A DNA stretch of 64,000 bases from Lagierella massiliensis (GTDB lineage: Bacteria > Bacillota > Clostridia > Tissierellales > Peptoniphilaceae). This document shows positions 24,980-34,315 of this stretch, piece by piece. Position numbers and translations under genes: made by a program. A model generated the notes under the pieces. It was given only the letters and a program-made list of their open reading frames with translations, ran no database searches and was not told the DNA's origin. The stretch is taken from NCBI RefSeq assembly GCF_001407835.1, contig NZ_CYUO01000004.1, positions 14,739 to 78,738 on the forward strand. Reading direction: 5' to 3'. How positions within the stretch are numbered: the first letter of the stretch is position 1; every line of letters begins with the position of its first letter.

Positions 24980-25918
24980 TTGTTAAAAGTATTAAAAAAA
25001 GTATTAATTGCTATACTTATTATCGTATTATTGCTATCTATAGGTTTTTCAATTTTTATGGGAAAAGAAGTTTTTAAAGGCTTTACAAATATTATGCCTG
25101 TAGAAGAAACTATTAAAAACGCCAAAACATACCAGAAATATTTTGATGCCTTTGCAGAAGATAAGGTTGTGGAAGAATTAAATATTCCTTCAAGTAAATA
25201 TGACCATAAAATACCTGCACTGCTTGTAAGAAAACCAGGAAATAAAAACATTGCCGTTTTAGTGCACGGCTTAGGTGGAACAAAGACATCCATGCCTCAT
25301 ATAATGCGTATATTTTTAAATTTAGGCTATGATGTAATTGCTATTGACCAAAGAAATTCTGGTGATAATAAAGCTCTATATAATACATTTGGAGTCTTAG
25401 AATCCTTTGACGTTTTAGATGCCATTAAGACCGCTAAAACTAAAATAGATGATGACGGAAAAATTGTCTTATGGGGAGAGTCCTATGGAGGCGCAACCGC
25501 TGCAATAGCTGCAGGACGAGATGACAGTGATATAGATTATCTCATTCTGGAATCTCCCGTATCTGACTTCAATGAAATGTTAGACTCTGAGCTTAAAGAA
25601 ATTGAAAAATCACAAGGAATCCCTTTCTCCTATATGAAATGGACTGGCAATATCTATACAAAGTTTAAACTTCACTTTGCTTATAATGATATAAACGCCT
25701 GTGAATGGATAAAAGATGTTTCAGTTCCAGTTCTAATAACTAATTCTGATATAGATAAAGTTACCCCACCTCACATGGGAGAAGATTTATATAATGCCAT
25801 ATCTCACGACCGAAAAAAATTATTCACAGCAAAAGGATTTGAACATACAGAGTTTCCGAAAAAAGAAGAGGAAGAATACAAAAATTTAGTAAATAATTTT
25901 TTAGAAGCGTATAAATAA
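24980..25918 (+). CDS. Membrane-anchored alpha/beta hydrolase
   Basis: A 312-residue protein with an N-terminal membrane anchor (about 9-28) followed by an alpha/beta-hydrolase fold. VLVHGLGGTKTS is the oxyanion-hole strand, LWGESYGGATA (near 165) holds the nucleophile serine, and ITNSDIDKVTPP and GFEHTEF supply the likely Asp and His. It resembles the YjfP/YhfM-type surface hydrolases. Start is TTG at 24980, with GGAGG 6 bases upstream. It probably shares a transcript with the glycosyltransferase. Confidence 0.87.
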   Translation: MLKVLKKVLIAILIIVLLLSIGFSIFMGKEVFKGFTNIMPVEETIKNAKTYQKYFDAFAEDKVVEELNIPSSKYDHKIPALLVRKPGNKNIAVLVHGLGGTKTSMPHIMRIFLNLGYDVIAIDQRNSGDNKALYNTFGVLESFDVLDAIKTAKTKIDDDGKIVLWGESYGGATAAIAAGRDDSDIDYLILESPVSDFNEMLDSELKEIEKSQGIPFSYMKWTGNIYTKFKLHFAYNDINACEWIKDVSVPVLITNSDIDKVTPPHMGEDLYNAISHDRKKLFTAKGFEHTEFPKKEEEEYKNLVNNFLEAYK

Positions 25919-25943
25919 ATTTATATTGTAATACTTATAATGG

Positions 25944-25985
25944 ACCTCATGATTATTGTTAGTAAAAACTAATCATGAGGTTTTT
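25944..25985 (+). terminator. Terminator after the hydrolase gene
   Basis: ACCTCATGATTA (25944-25955) pairs perfectly with TAATCATGAGGT (25970-25981), followed by a T tract. Confidence 0.9.
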
Positions 25986-26017
25986 ATACACAAAATTTTA
26001 CACAGTATATGAAAAAA

Positions 26018-26059
26018 TGTATCAACCCTTACCCTTTTATCATGATTTAGGTTGATACA
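26018..26059. repeat. Inverted repeat TGTATCAACC / GGTTGATACA
   Basis: Perfect 10-base arms (26018-26027 and 26050-26059) flank 22 bases between two converging genes. The TCAACC/GGTTGA core resembles the four elements near 3273-4441, but the spacing differs. It has no T tract. Confidence 0.6.
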
Positions 26060-26080
26060 CAAAATTATTTACATAACGAA

Positions 26081-26112
26081 AAAGGCAATGCGATTTCTCA
26101 CATTGCCCTTCT
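26081..26112 (-). terminator. Terminator of the LRR-CWB2 gene
   Basis: GGCAATG (26084-26090) and CATTGCC (26101-26107) form the stem. The minus strand continues with TTTTTCG. Confidence 0.8.
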
Positions 26113-26121
26113 TACACTAAT

Positions 26122-29100
26122 TTAATTCACATTAGCAATACTACTGTCCCCACCTAAGATTATAGAGTCTTTTATCTTCTTTTCTCTTAGGTATTCTTTT
26201 ACAGATACTGGTACGGTTTCTTTTTCTATCAAGATTATTGGTGCGTTTTCTTTCTTTGATAGGTATGATGCTATTAGTGCATCTGCGTAGGTTCTTCCGT
26301 TTGCAAAGATTACTTTTTCTGGGTTAGTGTTAACTCTCTCTGCTAATTTTAGTGCTGTTTCTACTCTTGTTCTTCCTGCTATTCTTTCTACTGATAGTCC
26401 ATCTTTTTGTAGTTTTGAGATTACTCCTTCTGATACTTGTTGGTTTCCTCCTACTACGATAACATTTTTTATTCCCCATTCTTTGATGGCTTTTTCTGTA
26501 ATGCTATTTAATGAACTGTCTCCTGTTAATAGTATTGGTATGTTCATCTTTGCTGCTAAGCTTCCTGCTGTTAATGCGTCTATGAAGTTGTAGCCGTTTG
26601 CAAGGATGATGTCTGTCTTGTTAGTAGAGTTTCTTCTTATTTCTTCTCCAAGTTTTACTGCTGTTTGGAATCTGTCTTTTCCTGCTGTTCTTTCTACTTC
26701 TACTCCCATTTGTTCTATTTGTTTTTGTACTTTTTCTGAAATTACTGAGTCTCCTCCTGCGATTATTATCTTCTTTGGTTGTAGTCTCTTTATTTCTCCA
26801 AGTACTTCTTGAAGTATTGTGTCTTTTTCTACAAATAGTGTTGGTGCGTTTATTGCTATTCCAAATGGTGATGAGGTAAGTGAGTCTATCATTTCGCTAC
26901 TTGATGTTAATACTATAGTGTCTGCTTGTTTGTATAGTCTCTTGCTTACTTCTACTGCTGTTATTTGACGATTCTTTCCTGATATCCTTGTTGAGTTTAT
27001 TTTTTCAAATACTTCTTTGAAGGTATCGGTGTTTTTGATTTCGTTATCTTTTTGTTCTGGTTCTGTTGGTGTTGGTTCGCTTGGTTCTGTTGGTTTTGTT
27101 GGTTCTGTTGGGTCTGTTTCTTCAACTTTTTCAACTACTACTGGAACTTCTACTATTCTCTTACTTCCATTAGGGAAGGTTACTTCAACTTTTCCTGTAT
27201 ATTCTCCAGCTACATTTGTATCTATATTTGGTTCTGTTATGTCTTTTACTTTTGAACCTTCTGGTAGATTTTTAATGTTGTCTGTTAGGTCTATCTCTTC
27301 TCCCTTTTTAACTACTTCTTTTTCGATGTCGGAAGCTTTTATTTCTGGAATTTCTTCTATTGGAGTTCCTGGAATTACTATCTTTTCAACTACTACCGGA
27401 ACTTCTACTATTCTCTTAGTTCCATTAGGGAAGGTTACTTCTACTTTTCCTTTGTATTCTCCAGCTACATTTGTATCTATATTTGGTTGTGTTATGTCTT
27501 TTACTTTTGAACCTTTTGGTAGATTTTTAATGTTATCTGTTAGGTCTAGCTCTTCTCCCTTTTTAATTACTTCTTTTTCGATGTCGGAAGCTTTTATTTC
27601 TGGAATTTCTTCTATTGGAGTTCCTGGAATTACTATCTTTTCAACTACTACCGGAACTTCTACTATTCTCTTAGTTCCATTAGGGAAGGTTACTTCTACT
27701 TTTCCTTTGTATTCTCCAGCTACATTTGTATCTATCTTTGGTTCTGTTATATCTTTTACTTTTGAACCTTCTGGTAGATTTTTAATGTTGTCTGTTAGGT
27801 CTAAATCTTCTCCCTTTTTAACTACTTCTTTTTCGATATCTTCTTTCTTTATTTCGGGAATATTATCATCTTTAAATACAATAGCTATCTTTTCAACAAT
27901 TATAGAATCTAAATCAAAAGATACTATATTTTTTGATTGGGTAAATTTTAATTCTTCTATTTCGTTATTCGGTTTAACTCTATAAACATGCTCAACTTCT
28001 TTTTCTGTAAGCATATCTCTATTTATTTTGAAATTACCTAAAGCTAATTTAGATATTTCGCATCTGAAAGGATTTATTACTTTTAATTGTAATGTTTGAA
28101 CATCTTTATTTGCTAATTCATCTATTTTTTTTGTATCAAATATATTTGTATTAAGTTCAAGGTTTTTAAAGTTTAATCCTGTAACCTTTGTTCTTCCTGT
28201 ACTACAAACTATTGTTGTATCATTCTTATGTTCTTGCCCTTTATCAACTAATTTAAATTCTACTACTTGATTGCAATTTGTATGATCAAAAGGGAATTTC
28301 CCTATTTTAGTTTCCCAATAAAATCCATCAGCAGGTTGCTTATCCTTTACTACTAAAGGAAATGATTCTATCGCATACTTATCGGATTCAACTATCACCA
28401 TATAGGTAACATCCTCTATTAAATCTGTCTCAACAAAGCCTTGTTGATTACTTGTTAGTTCTAAAGTTTCAAAATCACTTACAAGTTTAAATTTTAAATT
28501 AGGTATAGTTTCTCCATTGTATTTGGCTGGAATTCTTATTGGGTGTCTATAAGAGATATTCTTTCCTTCTTTTTCGAAAACTGTTAAATAATTTATTTCC
28601 CCATTTTTAAAATCTTTAATTATTGAATTATCTTCATATTGCTTGATGTAAAGATTTTTCATATGATAAACATCATCTTTTAATGAAAGAATGTATTTAT
28701 TTCCCTCTATTAATTCCAATTCTGGTAAATATTGTACTCCATTTTCATTTATTGATTTGAATTCTTTTACGAATTCTTGATTTGTTGAATCAAACAAAGA
28801 GAAATTAAGTGACTTTTCAGTTTTTAATTCTTCGTTATTTATTTGAGCTCTTATTGGAGTTTTCTTTGTTTTTACTATAATATCACTAAAAACACAAGTT
28901 CCATCTCCACAACCACTATCATGTCCTGGGTTTTCTTCTTCTGAAGTAATCAGCGATAAATTTAAAATTCCTCCAACAGGACATCCTACAAGTAATTCCA
29001 TAGGATCTTCTTTAGATATGGATTCCGAAGCAAATGGTATAGATATCTCTATTTTGTTTTTTATCTTATCCTTAGGAATTGTTATTATTAAGTCTTCATT

Positions 29101-30654
29101 GTTAGAAGTTACCTTAATATTACTCTTATCTAATTTTTCAGCAGTTTCATTATAGATATTTACAAAATCTTTTATTTCTCTAAATGTTCCAAACAAACTG
29201 TTTAAGTCGTTTATCTCAAAAACTTCTTCGTTAAAGCTTAACCTTTTAGAAGAATCTATTCCTATTCTTTCTCCTCCAACAGAAAACATAGGATTTGCTA
29301 TTTTATATTCAATAGTTTCATTATTTTCCTTAACTTCATTTGCAACTATCGCTTTATTGATTTTTTGATTAACTGCAACAAAAAGTCTAGGTGTTTCACT
29401 ATCTATTTGTGCTTTTAAAGAAGAAAAATCAATAATATTATTATCTGAAAGTTCCATTTGTTCTATTAGACAATCTTGTAAAGAACTAACATCTTCTATA
29501 TTATTATCTTTTCCTTTTAAATCATTTAAATTTGTTAAGGATTTGATAGGTCTTATATCTTTAACAAGGTTATTTGAAAAATCTATACCTTCAAGTTTAT
29601 TTAGTGAGCTTAATGCACTTAAATTTTCAATTTTATTGAATGAAACATCTAAGTATTCTAAATTTAAAAGGTTCTTTAAAGCACTTATATCTTTAACAGA
29701 ATTTTTGTGAATAGATAGAAAAGTTAACTTTTTAAGATTTGTTAAAGCACTTATATCCTCAATAGAGTTTTCTCTTAAAGTTAAATCAGTAAGCTGTGTG
29801 AGCCCTGATAGAGAATCTATATTTTGTATCTCATTATTATCTAAACTTAAATCTTCTAAGTTAGTAAGTTTTGAAAGAGGTCCAATATCTTTAATTTTGT
29901 TATTATTTAAATGAACTGTTGTTAAATTAATAAGTTTTGATAAGGGTTCAATGTTTTCAATATTATTTTCCCTAATATATAATTTTTTTAAGCTTACTAA
30001 ATCTTTCAAAGAGCTTATATTCTTGATTTTATTATTATCTAAGTACATCACTTCTATATTATTTAATCCCTTAACTGAACTAATATCTTCTAAGTTTTTA
30101 TCAGATACATTCAGCCTTTTTAAATTTTGAAGACTTTCTACTCCTTGTAAGCTAACTAACCCATTATTATAAGAAGAAACTTCTTCTAAGTTTTTTAAGT
30201 TATTTATTATATTAAGACTTTCTAAATTGAGTCCACTTAAATAAATTTTATTTAAATTTGTTAACCTACTTATAGCACTTAAGTCTTTGCTATTAACTCC
30301 TGATACCTGTAAATCTTCTAAATTTGTTGCACTTTCAATGCCTGATAAGTTTAATATTTCAACAGAATTATTTAATCCATCAGTAATACCTCTTAACGAA
30401 AGCTTCTTCAGATTTAGCATATCAGCCTTAGTTGGATTATAATTTGATTTAGTTTCTTTTGGTAAGACTTTACTCTTATCAAATAGATTGTTTTTACGTT
30501 TTAATTCACTTACAACTTGCATTCTTACATTGTCATCTCCAAAGACAACTTTGTCATCAACAGGATCTTCAGCAGCTTTAGAGACAGATACTCCTATTAA
30601 GCTAGGTAAAATCATTGCTAAACTTAATAGGATAGACAGTAATCTTTTTTTCAT
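26122..30654 (-). CDS. LRR - Rib-like repeat - CWB2 surface protein
   Basis: A 1510-residue secreted protein. A signal peptide (1-27) is followed by about 17 leucine-rich repeats of 21-22 residues (about 70-420; pattern LxxLxxLxLxxNxIxDIxxL, SDS22/internalin-like). The middle (about 420-920) is beta-rich and unassigned, and includes a Cys-containing CGDGTCVFSD segment. Residues about 925-1175 hold three 85-residue Rib/alpha-like repeats (IEKEVVKKGEELDLTDNIKN ... FPNGTKRIVEVPVVVEK). These are nearly identical in DNA at a 255-base period. A TEPTKPTEP linker leads to three CWB2 repeats (about 1216-1510) for attachment to wall polysaccharide. The LRR region suggests protein binding, perhaps a host ligand. 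RBS AGGAGG lies close upstream. Confidence 0.9.
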   Translation of the reverse strand: MKKRLLSILLSLAMILPSLIGVSVSKAAEDPVDDKVVFGDDNVRMQVVSELKRKNNLFDKSKVLPKETKSNYNPTKADMLNLKKLSLRGITDGLNNSVEILNLSGIESATNLEDLQVSGVNSKDLSAISRLTNLNKIYLSGLNLESLNIINNLKNLEEVSSYNNGLVSLQGVESLQNLKRLNVSDKNLEDISSVKGLNNIEVMYLDNNKIKNISSLKDLVSLKKLYIRENNIENIEPLSKLINLTTVHLNNNKIKDIGPLSKLTNLEDLSLDNNEIQNIDSLSGLTQLTDLTLRENSIEDISALTNLKKLTFLSIHKNSVKDISALKNLLNLEYLDVSFNKIENLSALSSLNKLEGIDFSNNLVKDIRPIKSLTNLNDLKGKDNNIEDVSSLQDCLIEQMELSDNNIIDFSSLKAQIDSETPRLFVAVNQKINKAIVANEVKENNETIEYKIANPMFSVGGERIGIDSSKRLSFNEEVFEINDLNSLFGTFREIKDFVNIYNETAEKLDKSNIKVTSNNEDLIITIPKDKIKNKIEISIPFASESISKEDPMELLVGCPVGGILNLSLITSEEENPGHDSGCGDGTCVFSDIIVKTKKTPIRAQINNEELKTEKSLNFSLFDSTNQEFVKEFKSINENGVQYLPELELIEGNKYILSLKDDVYHMKNLYIKQYEDNSIIKDFKNGEINYLTVFEKEGKNISYRHPIRIPAKYNGETIPNLKFKLVSDFETLELTSNQQGFVETDLIEDVTYMVIVESDKYAIESFPLVVKDKQPADGFYWETKIGKFPFDHTNCNQVVEFKLVDKGQEHKNDTTIVCSTGRTKVTGLNFKNLELNTNIFDTKKIDELANKDVQTLQLKVINPFRCEISKLALGNFKINRDMLTEKEVEHVYRVKPNNEIEELKFTQSKNIVSFDLDSIIVEKIAIVFKDDNIPEIKKEDIEKEVVKKGEDLDLTDNIKNLPEGSKVKDITEPKIDTNVAGEYKGKVEVTFPNGTKRIVEVPVVVEKIVIPGTPIEEIPEIKASDIEKEVIKKGEELDLTDNIKNLPKGSKVKDITQPNIDTNVAGEYKGKVEVTFPNGTKRIVEVPVVVEKIVIPGTPIEEIPEIKASDIEKEVVKKGEEIDLTDNIKNLPEGSKVKDITEPNIDTNVAGEYTGKVEVTFPNGSKRIVEVPVVVEKVEETDPTEPTKPTEPSEPTPTEPEQKDNEIKNTDTFKEVFEKINSTRISGKNRQITAVEVSKRLYKQADTIVLTSSSEMIDSLTSSPFGIAINAPTLFVEKDTILQEVLGEIKRLQPKKIIIAGGDSVISEKVQKQIEQMGVEVERTAGKDRFQTAVKLGEEIRRNSTNKTDIILANGYNFIDALTAGSLAAKMNIPILLTGDSSLNSITEKAIKEWGIKNVIVVGGNQQVSEGVISKLQKDGLSVERIAGRTRVETALKLAERVNTNPEKVIFANGRTYADALIASYLSKKENAPIILIEKETVPVSVKEYLREKKIKDSIILGGDSSIANVN

Positions 30655-30880
30655 TCTATATGTTCCTCCTTTAAAATTAAATTTAACAGCTCCTCATACG
30701 GTATGTTTTTTTAATTATTATATATTTATGATAGAGCTATTTTATTACTCTTTTATTTTATCACCAAATACATTCGAATTCCAATTTAATGCAGATAATT
30801 CCACAATTTGCTAACTACATATCAAGTTATTATTTTATTCGTTAGAAAACTTAATTCCCTAAGGTCATTAATTTAATAAT
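30655..30880. other. AT-rich gap upstream of the LRR gene
   Basis: This stretch contains the leader and presumably the promoter of the LRR gene, with several AT-rich hexamers but no convincing -35/-10 pair. I see no gene in it. The IS200-like element begins to its right. Confidence 0.5.
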
Positions 30881-30988
30881 AATCCCACAGCATAGCCAGG
30901 GTTTCACATGCGTCCCAAAAAGCCTGCAATACAAGCCCCGCCTCAAAGGCGTTGGTCGTCTGCCACTTGCAGACTTTACTTGCTACCC

Positions 30989-31441
30989 TTAAAAAGGGTC
31001 AACTACATCAAATGTTAACTGCTCGCTTAATTGGTCTGTCTTAAGTTGATTTCTTATATATTCTTCTATTTTCTTTGCATTCTTTCCTGCTGTATCTACA
31101 TAATATCCTCTACACCAAAATTGTCTTCCCCTGTATTTGTATTTTAAGTTTCCCCACCTTTCATATATCATTATGCTACTTTTCCCTTTCAAAAAACCCA
31201 TGAAGCTTGATACTGATATTTTTGGTGGTATCTCCAATAACATATGAATATGATCGGGACAAACTTCTGCTTCTATGATATTTACTTCTTTCCAACTACA
31301 TAATTCTCTTAATATTGCTCCTATTTCTAGTCTTTTTGATTCATAAAATTCTTTTCTTCTATATTTTGGTGCAAATACTACATGATATTTACAATTCCAT
31401 TTAGTATGTGATAAACTATGAGTGTCATTTAACGATGTCAT
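30989..31441 (-). CDS. tnpA: IS200-type Y1 transposase TnpA
   Basis: A 150-residue single-strand DNA transposase. It starts with the family pattern HTKWNCKYHVVFAPKYRR, has the HUH-type metal motif CPDHIHMLLEIPP (near 62-74) and the catalytic Tyr in a YIRNQ segment (near 130). Length is normal and the frame is intact, so it could be active. RBS AAGGAGG precedes the ATG. Confidence 0.95.
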   Translation of the reverse strand: MTSLNDTHSLSHTKWNCKYHVVFAPKYRRKEFYESKRLEIGAILRELCSWKEVNIIEAEVCPDHIHMLLEIPPKISVSSFMGFLKGKSSIMIYERWGNLKYKYRGRQFWCRGYYVDTAGKNAKKIEEYIRNQLKTDQLSEQLTFDVVDPF

Positions 31442-31540
31442 TCAATACCTCCTTGATTTTTTATTTTGCAGTTGGCAGACCGCAATTTTATTATATCACT
31501 GAGGTATTTTTGTTTGGTTATCATTGCTAAAGCTATACTG

Positions 31541-31565
31541 AACCCCCAGTCTAACTGGGGGTTTT
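31541..31565. terminator. GC-rich hairpin at the left end of the IS
   Basis: AACCCCCAGT (31541-31550) and ACTGGGGGTT (31554-31563) form a 10-base stem across CTA, followed by T residues on the plus strand. In IS200 a comparable hairpin blocks incoming transcription and marks the transposon end. Confidence 0.8.
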
Positions 31566-31573
31566 CTTATACA

Positions 31574-31602
31574 ATAAAAACCCACCAGTGAGGTGGGTTT
31601 TA
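31574..31602 (-). terminator. Terminator of the ECF/ABC operon
   Basis: AAACCCACC (31578-31586) pairs with GGTGGGTTT (31592-31600), with T tracts on both strands. It lies about 80 bases after the last gene of the operon and just outside the IS. Confidence 0.8.
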
Positions 31603-31679
31603 AAATTCAAAAATACAAAGAAATTTAAAATAAGTAGAATGTCTTTCTTAGTTGTGGATTTGGTTCAATTATAAACTTT

Positions 31680-33044
31680 TTACAATTCATAAATCTCATT
31701 TGCAACTTCGTTCAAAAATTCTATATCATGGGAGACTACAAAAATCATTTTATCTTTATTTCTATATTTTTTGATTAATTCCGATATTTTTATCATATTT
31801 GAATAATCCATACCACTTGTAGGCTCGTCGAAATAGAGAAACTGAGAATCTTTACACATAACAGATGCTATTGCAAGTCTTTGCTTTTGCCCTCCCGATA
31901 AACTCATCGGATGTCTTTTGGTAAATTCATCTATACCTAAATCTTTTAATATGATTTTTGCCTTTTTCTCGTCAAAATTCTTTACTCCTAAGCTAAGCTC
32001 GTTGAATACTTCATCTGTAAATAATTGATGGTTTACGTCTTGCATAACAAGTGAAGAGTTTTTTAGTCTTTCTTTTTTAGATAGCTTCTCTCCCTTAAAA
32101 TAAATTTCTTCTTTTGATTTTTTCTCAAGACCTATTAAACATCTTAAAAGCGTTGATTTTCCTTGTCCATTGAATCCTATTATGCCATATATTTTACCAA
32201 GTTTAAACGAAATGTCTTTTAAGCTTAAACACTCATCATCAGTAAATTTGTACCTAAGATTTTTTATCTGATACTCTCCGCCTTCTTTTAAATAAGGAAC
32301 TTCTAATTTACTTAATTCTTTATCTCTTAAACTTAAAGCTTTCAATTCATTTTTATCAAACTTTAAAAATTCATTTATTGTATAAATTTTTTTAATCTTA
32401 CCTTTGTCAATTATAAAGACACGATCAACTACGTCCATCAAATAATAAATTCTATGCTCAGCTGCAATTATGTTTATTCCTCTCTCTTTTAGAATTTTAA
32501 GCATCTTCGTCAAAACATCTATGCTTTTAATATCCAAATTTGATGAAGGTTCATCCATAACTATGATCTTTGTGCCTGCTATATAAGAAGCGGCAATGCA
32601 AAGTATTTGTTTCTCACCGCCGGATAGATTAAATATATTTCTGTTCAAAAGATTTTTTATCGGGAATATCTCAAGCATATCCTTCAAACGCCTGTCCATC
32701 TCTTCTCTTGCAAGACCAATATTTTCTAAATAGAACAATAATTCTAATGTCGTATTAACATTAAAGAAATATGTCTTAGGGTTTTGAAAAACAGTTGAGA
32801 CAAGCATTGAGATTTGATAAAGCTCCAAATCTTTTATATTTTTACCATCAATAATTATTTCGCCCTTTGTCTTTGCGTTATCATACCTTACAGCTAAGCC
32901 ATTGATTGAATTTATTAAAGATGACTTACCACTTCCACTTTTTCCTGTAAATAGCACGCACTCTCCCTCGGCTATGGATAGTGATATATCATCTAATATA
33001 TGCTCTTCACCATAATCAAGACTTAAATTTTTTATTTTTACCAT
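31680..33044 (-). CDS. Fused ECF transporter ATPase (two ATP-binding domains)
   Basis: A 454-residue protein with two ABC ATPase domains in one chain, equal to EcfA1 plus EcfA2. The first has Walker A TGKSGSGKSS (about 33-42), LSGGEKQIL and MDEPSSNLD. The second, from about residue 245, has GFNGQGKST, LSGGQKQRLA and FDEPTSGMD. It energises the EcfT and S subunits encoded just upstream. Its start overlaps the EcfT gene by 7 bases. It is the last gene of a five-gene operon that begins at a Fur-like box. Confidence 0.92.
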   Translation of the reverse strand: MVKIKNLSLDYGEEHILDDISLSIAEGECVLFTGKSGSGKSSLINSINGLAVRYDNAKTKGEIIIDGKNIKDLELYQISMLVSTVFQNPKTYFFNVNTTLELLFYLENIGLAREEMDRRLKDMLEIFPIKNLLNRNIFNLSGGEKQILCIAASYIAGTKIIVMDEPSSNLDIKSIDVLTKMLKILKERGINIIAAEHRIYYLMDVVDRVFIIDKGKIKKIYTINEFLKFDKNELKALSLRDKELSKLEVPYLKEGGEYQIKNLRYKFTDDECLSLKDISFKLGKIYGIIGFNGQGKSTLLRCLIGLEKKSKEEIYFKGEKLSKKERLKNSSLVMQDVNHQLFTDEVFNELSLGVKNFDEKKAKIILKDLGIDEFTKRHPMSLSGGQKQRLAIASVMCKDSQFLYFDEPTSGMDYSNMIKISELIKKYRNKDKMIFVVSHDIEFLNEVANEIYEL

Positions 33045-33724
33045 ATTAAGCCTCCTACAATAAGTCCAGCAACCGCTAATATATAAACAAAATCAATTAG
33101 CTGTATCTTTACAGGGATATATCTGGTCTTAGCAACTGGACTTTCTATTGCCTTTGTTTCTGCCGATTTTGCAATGTCATCTGCAATGTTCGAAGATATA
33201 ATTAGTAGTGGAACTGAAACATATTCAAGATATCTAATTGGATTTTTAAAATTTATCCCTCTTACTCTCATAGCCATTTTTATGTTCTTCTTCTCTTCTT
33301 TAAATGATGGGAAAAATCTAAACATAACCGCAATAGGTATGGATACATTCTTTGAGATCTTAAGCTTATCCATTGACGAAATTATTGTGCCTACGTCAGA
33401 AGTTTTTATCATAAGACTAGCAGCCATAAATGGCAAAATAAACATCCTAATCACAATAGGTATACTTAAAAACATCTTAAGTAAAGGGTTTAATGTGGAT
33501 AGAACCATAAAATTTGGTAGCGAATAAAGTATCCCACATAAAACTATCCATTTTAAAAGTGTTTTTTTGTATCCATTCAAATAAAGCAAAATACCAATAA
33601 GACAAACAATCGCTAGCTCAAAACGAATGTTTATGCTATGCATAACAGTTAATCCAGTAAAGAATACAACTAAAATTTTACTGATAGGATTGGGATTAAA
33701 ATAGGTCTTTGAATAAGCAGGCAT
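33038..33724 (-). CDS. ECF transporter T component
   Basis: A 228-residue membrane protein with about five helices and the characteristic coupling motif KMAMRVRGINF (near 150), which matches the A-x-R-x-R-G signature that EcfT uses to contact its ATPases. It joins the S component to the ATPase. The start overlaps the S gene stop by one base. Confidence 0.88.
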   Translation of the reverse strand: MPAYSKTYFNPNPISKILVVFFTGLTVMHSINIRFELAIVCLIGILLYLNGYKKTLLKWIVLCGILYSLPNFMVLSTLNPLLKMFLSIPIVIRMFILPFMAASLMIKTSDVGTIISSMDKLKISKNVSIPIAVMFRFFPSFKEEKKNIKMAMRVRGINFKNPIRYLEYVSVPLLIISSNIADDIAKSAETKAIESPVAKTRYIPVKIQLIDFVYILAVAGLIVGGLIW

Positions 33725-34305
33725 TATACAATGCCCGCTTTACTAAAGTGTTTTTTCAATAAAGCCTTGCCTATATATGCTCCAATAAATCCCCCTACAA
33801 TTGCTCCTAAAGCTACTAAAACCATATGAGGATATGTTATTAGTTTTTCCAAGGCTACTACATAGTCATCCCCCATCATCCTACAATACTCTATATATAC
33901 TTCTTTTGCCAAAAGCATTTGCATCATAGAACTACAAATCCATGTGCTAAAAATGGTATAAGATATCATATTGTATTTAAATGAATTATAGTTTCCAATC
34001 TTTCTAATTAACTCTGCTATTATCATTACTATAAGCGATAGAACTAAAACTACGTAGGTATGACCAGCTGCAAACATCACAAGTGGTGATATCATTCCGA
34101 AAATAAATAATGCCCATGGCTTTTGAACTTTAGTCATAAATAACATAACTACAGTTCCTGCAATTATGCCCAGAACTGCCGGATATATTAAAAACAATAT
34201 TGGAATCATTCCCATCATGCCAATACCAAACATCAAAACGAAATAAATTACGCCAAAAACACCGATAGTTACTAAATCTTTCACATTTAATTTTTTATTA
34301 TCCAT
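33724..34305 (-). CDS. ECF transporter S component (Trep_Strep/MptD-type)
   Basis: A 193-residue membrane protein with about six helices and a typical S-component start (NVKDLVTIGVFGVIYFVLMF). It resembles the Trep_Strep family of putative ECF substrate-binding subunits. The substrate has to be inferred from context, where co-transcription with two siderophore/heme-type ABC half-transporters under a Fur-like site points to an iron compound. Gene order matches the siaDE-siaFGH part of the Streptococcus pyogenes heme locus as I recall it. Confidence 0.8.
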   Translation of the reverse strand: MDNKKLNVKDLVTIGVFGVIYFVLMFGIGMMGMIPILFLIYPAVLGIIAGTVVMLFMTKVQKPWALFIFGMISPLVMFAAGHTYVVLVLSLIVMIIAELIRKIGNYNSFKYNMISYTIFSTWICSSMMQMLLAKEVYIEYCRMMGDDYVVALEKLITYPHMVLVALGAIVGGFIGAYIGKALLKKHFSKAGIV

Positions 34306-34315
34306 TTTATACCTC

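Larger units (their letters stand above)
30885..31565 (-). mobile_element. IS200/IS605-family insertion sequence (tnpA only)
   Basis: The element consists of one Y1 transposase gene flanked by hairpins instead of terminal inverted repeats, as in IS200. The right end (low coordinates) holds GCCTCAAAGGC and GTCTGC-CACTT-GCAGAC (30958-30974). The left end holds GTCTGCCAACTGC (minus strand, 31468-31480) and the GC-rich hairpin at 31541-31563. Exact boundaries are estimates. No tnpB is present. Confidence 0.75.

Noticed and set aside
27017-27985. 322-codon open frame on the plus strand
   Set aside because: It is antisense to the Rib-like repeats and repeats with their period. The minus-strand gene has a signal peptide, domains and RBS.
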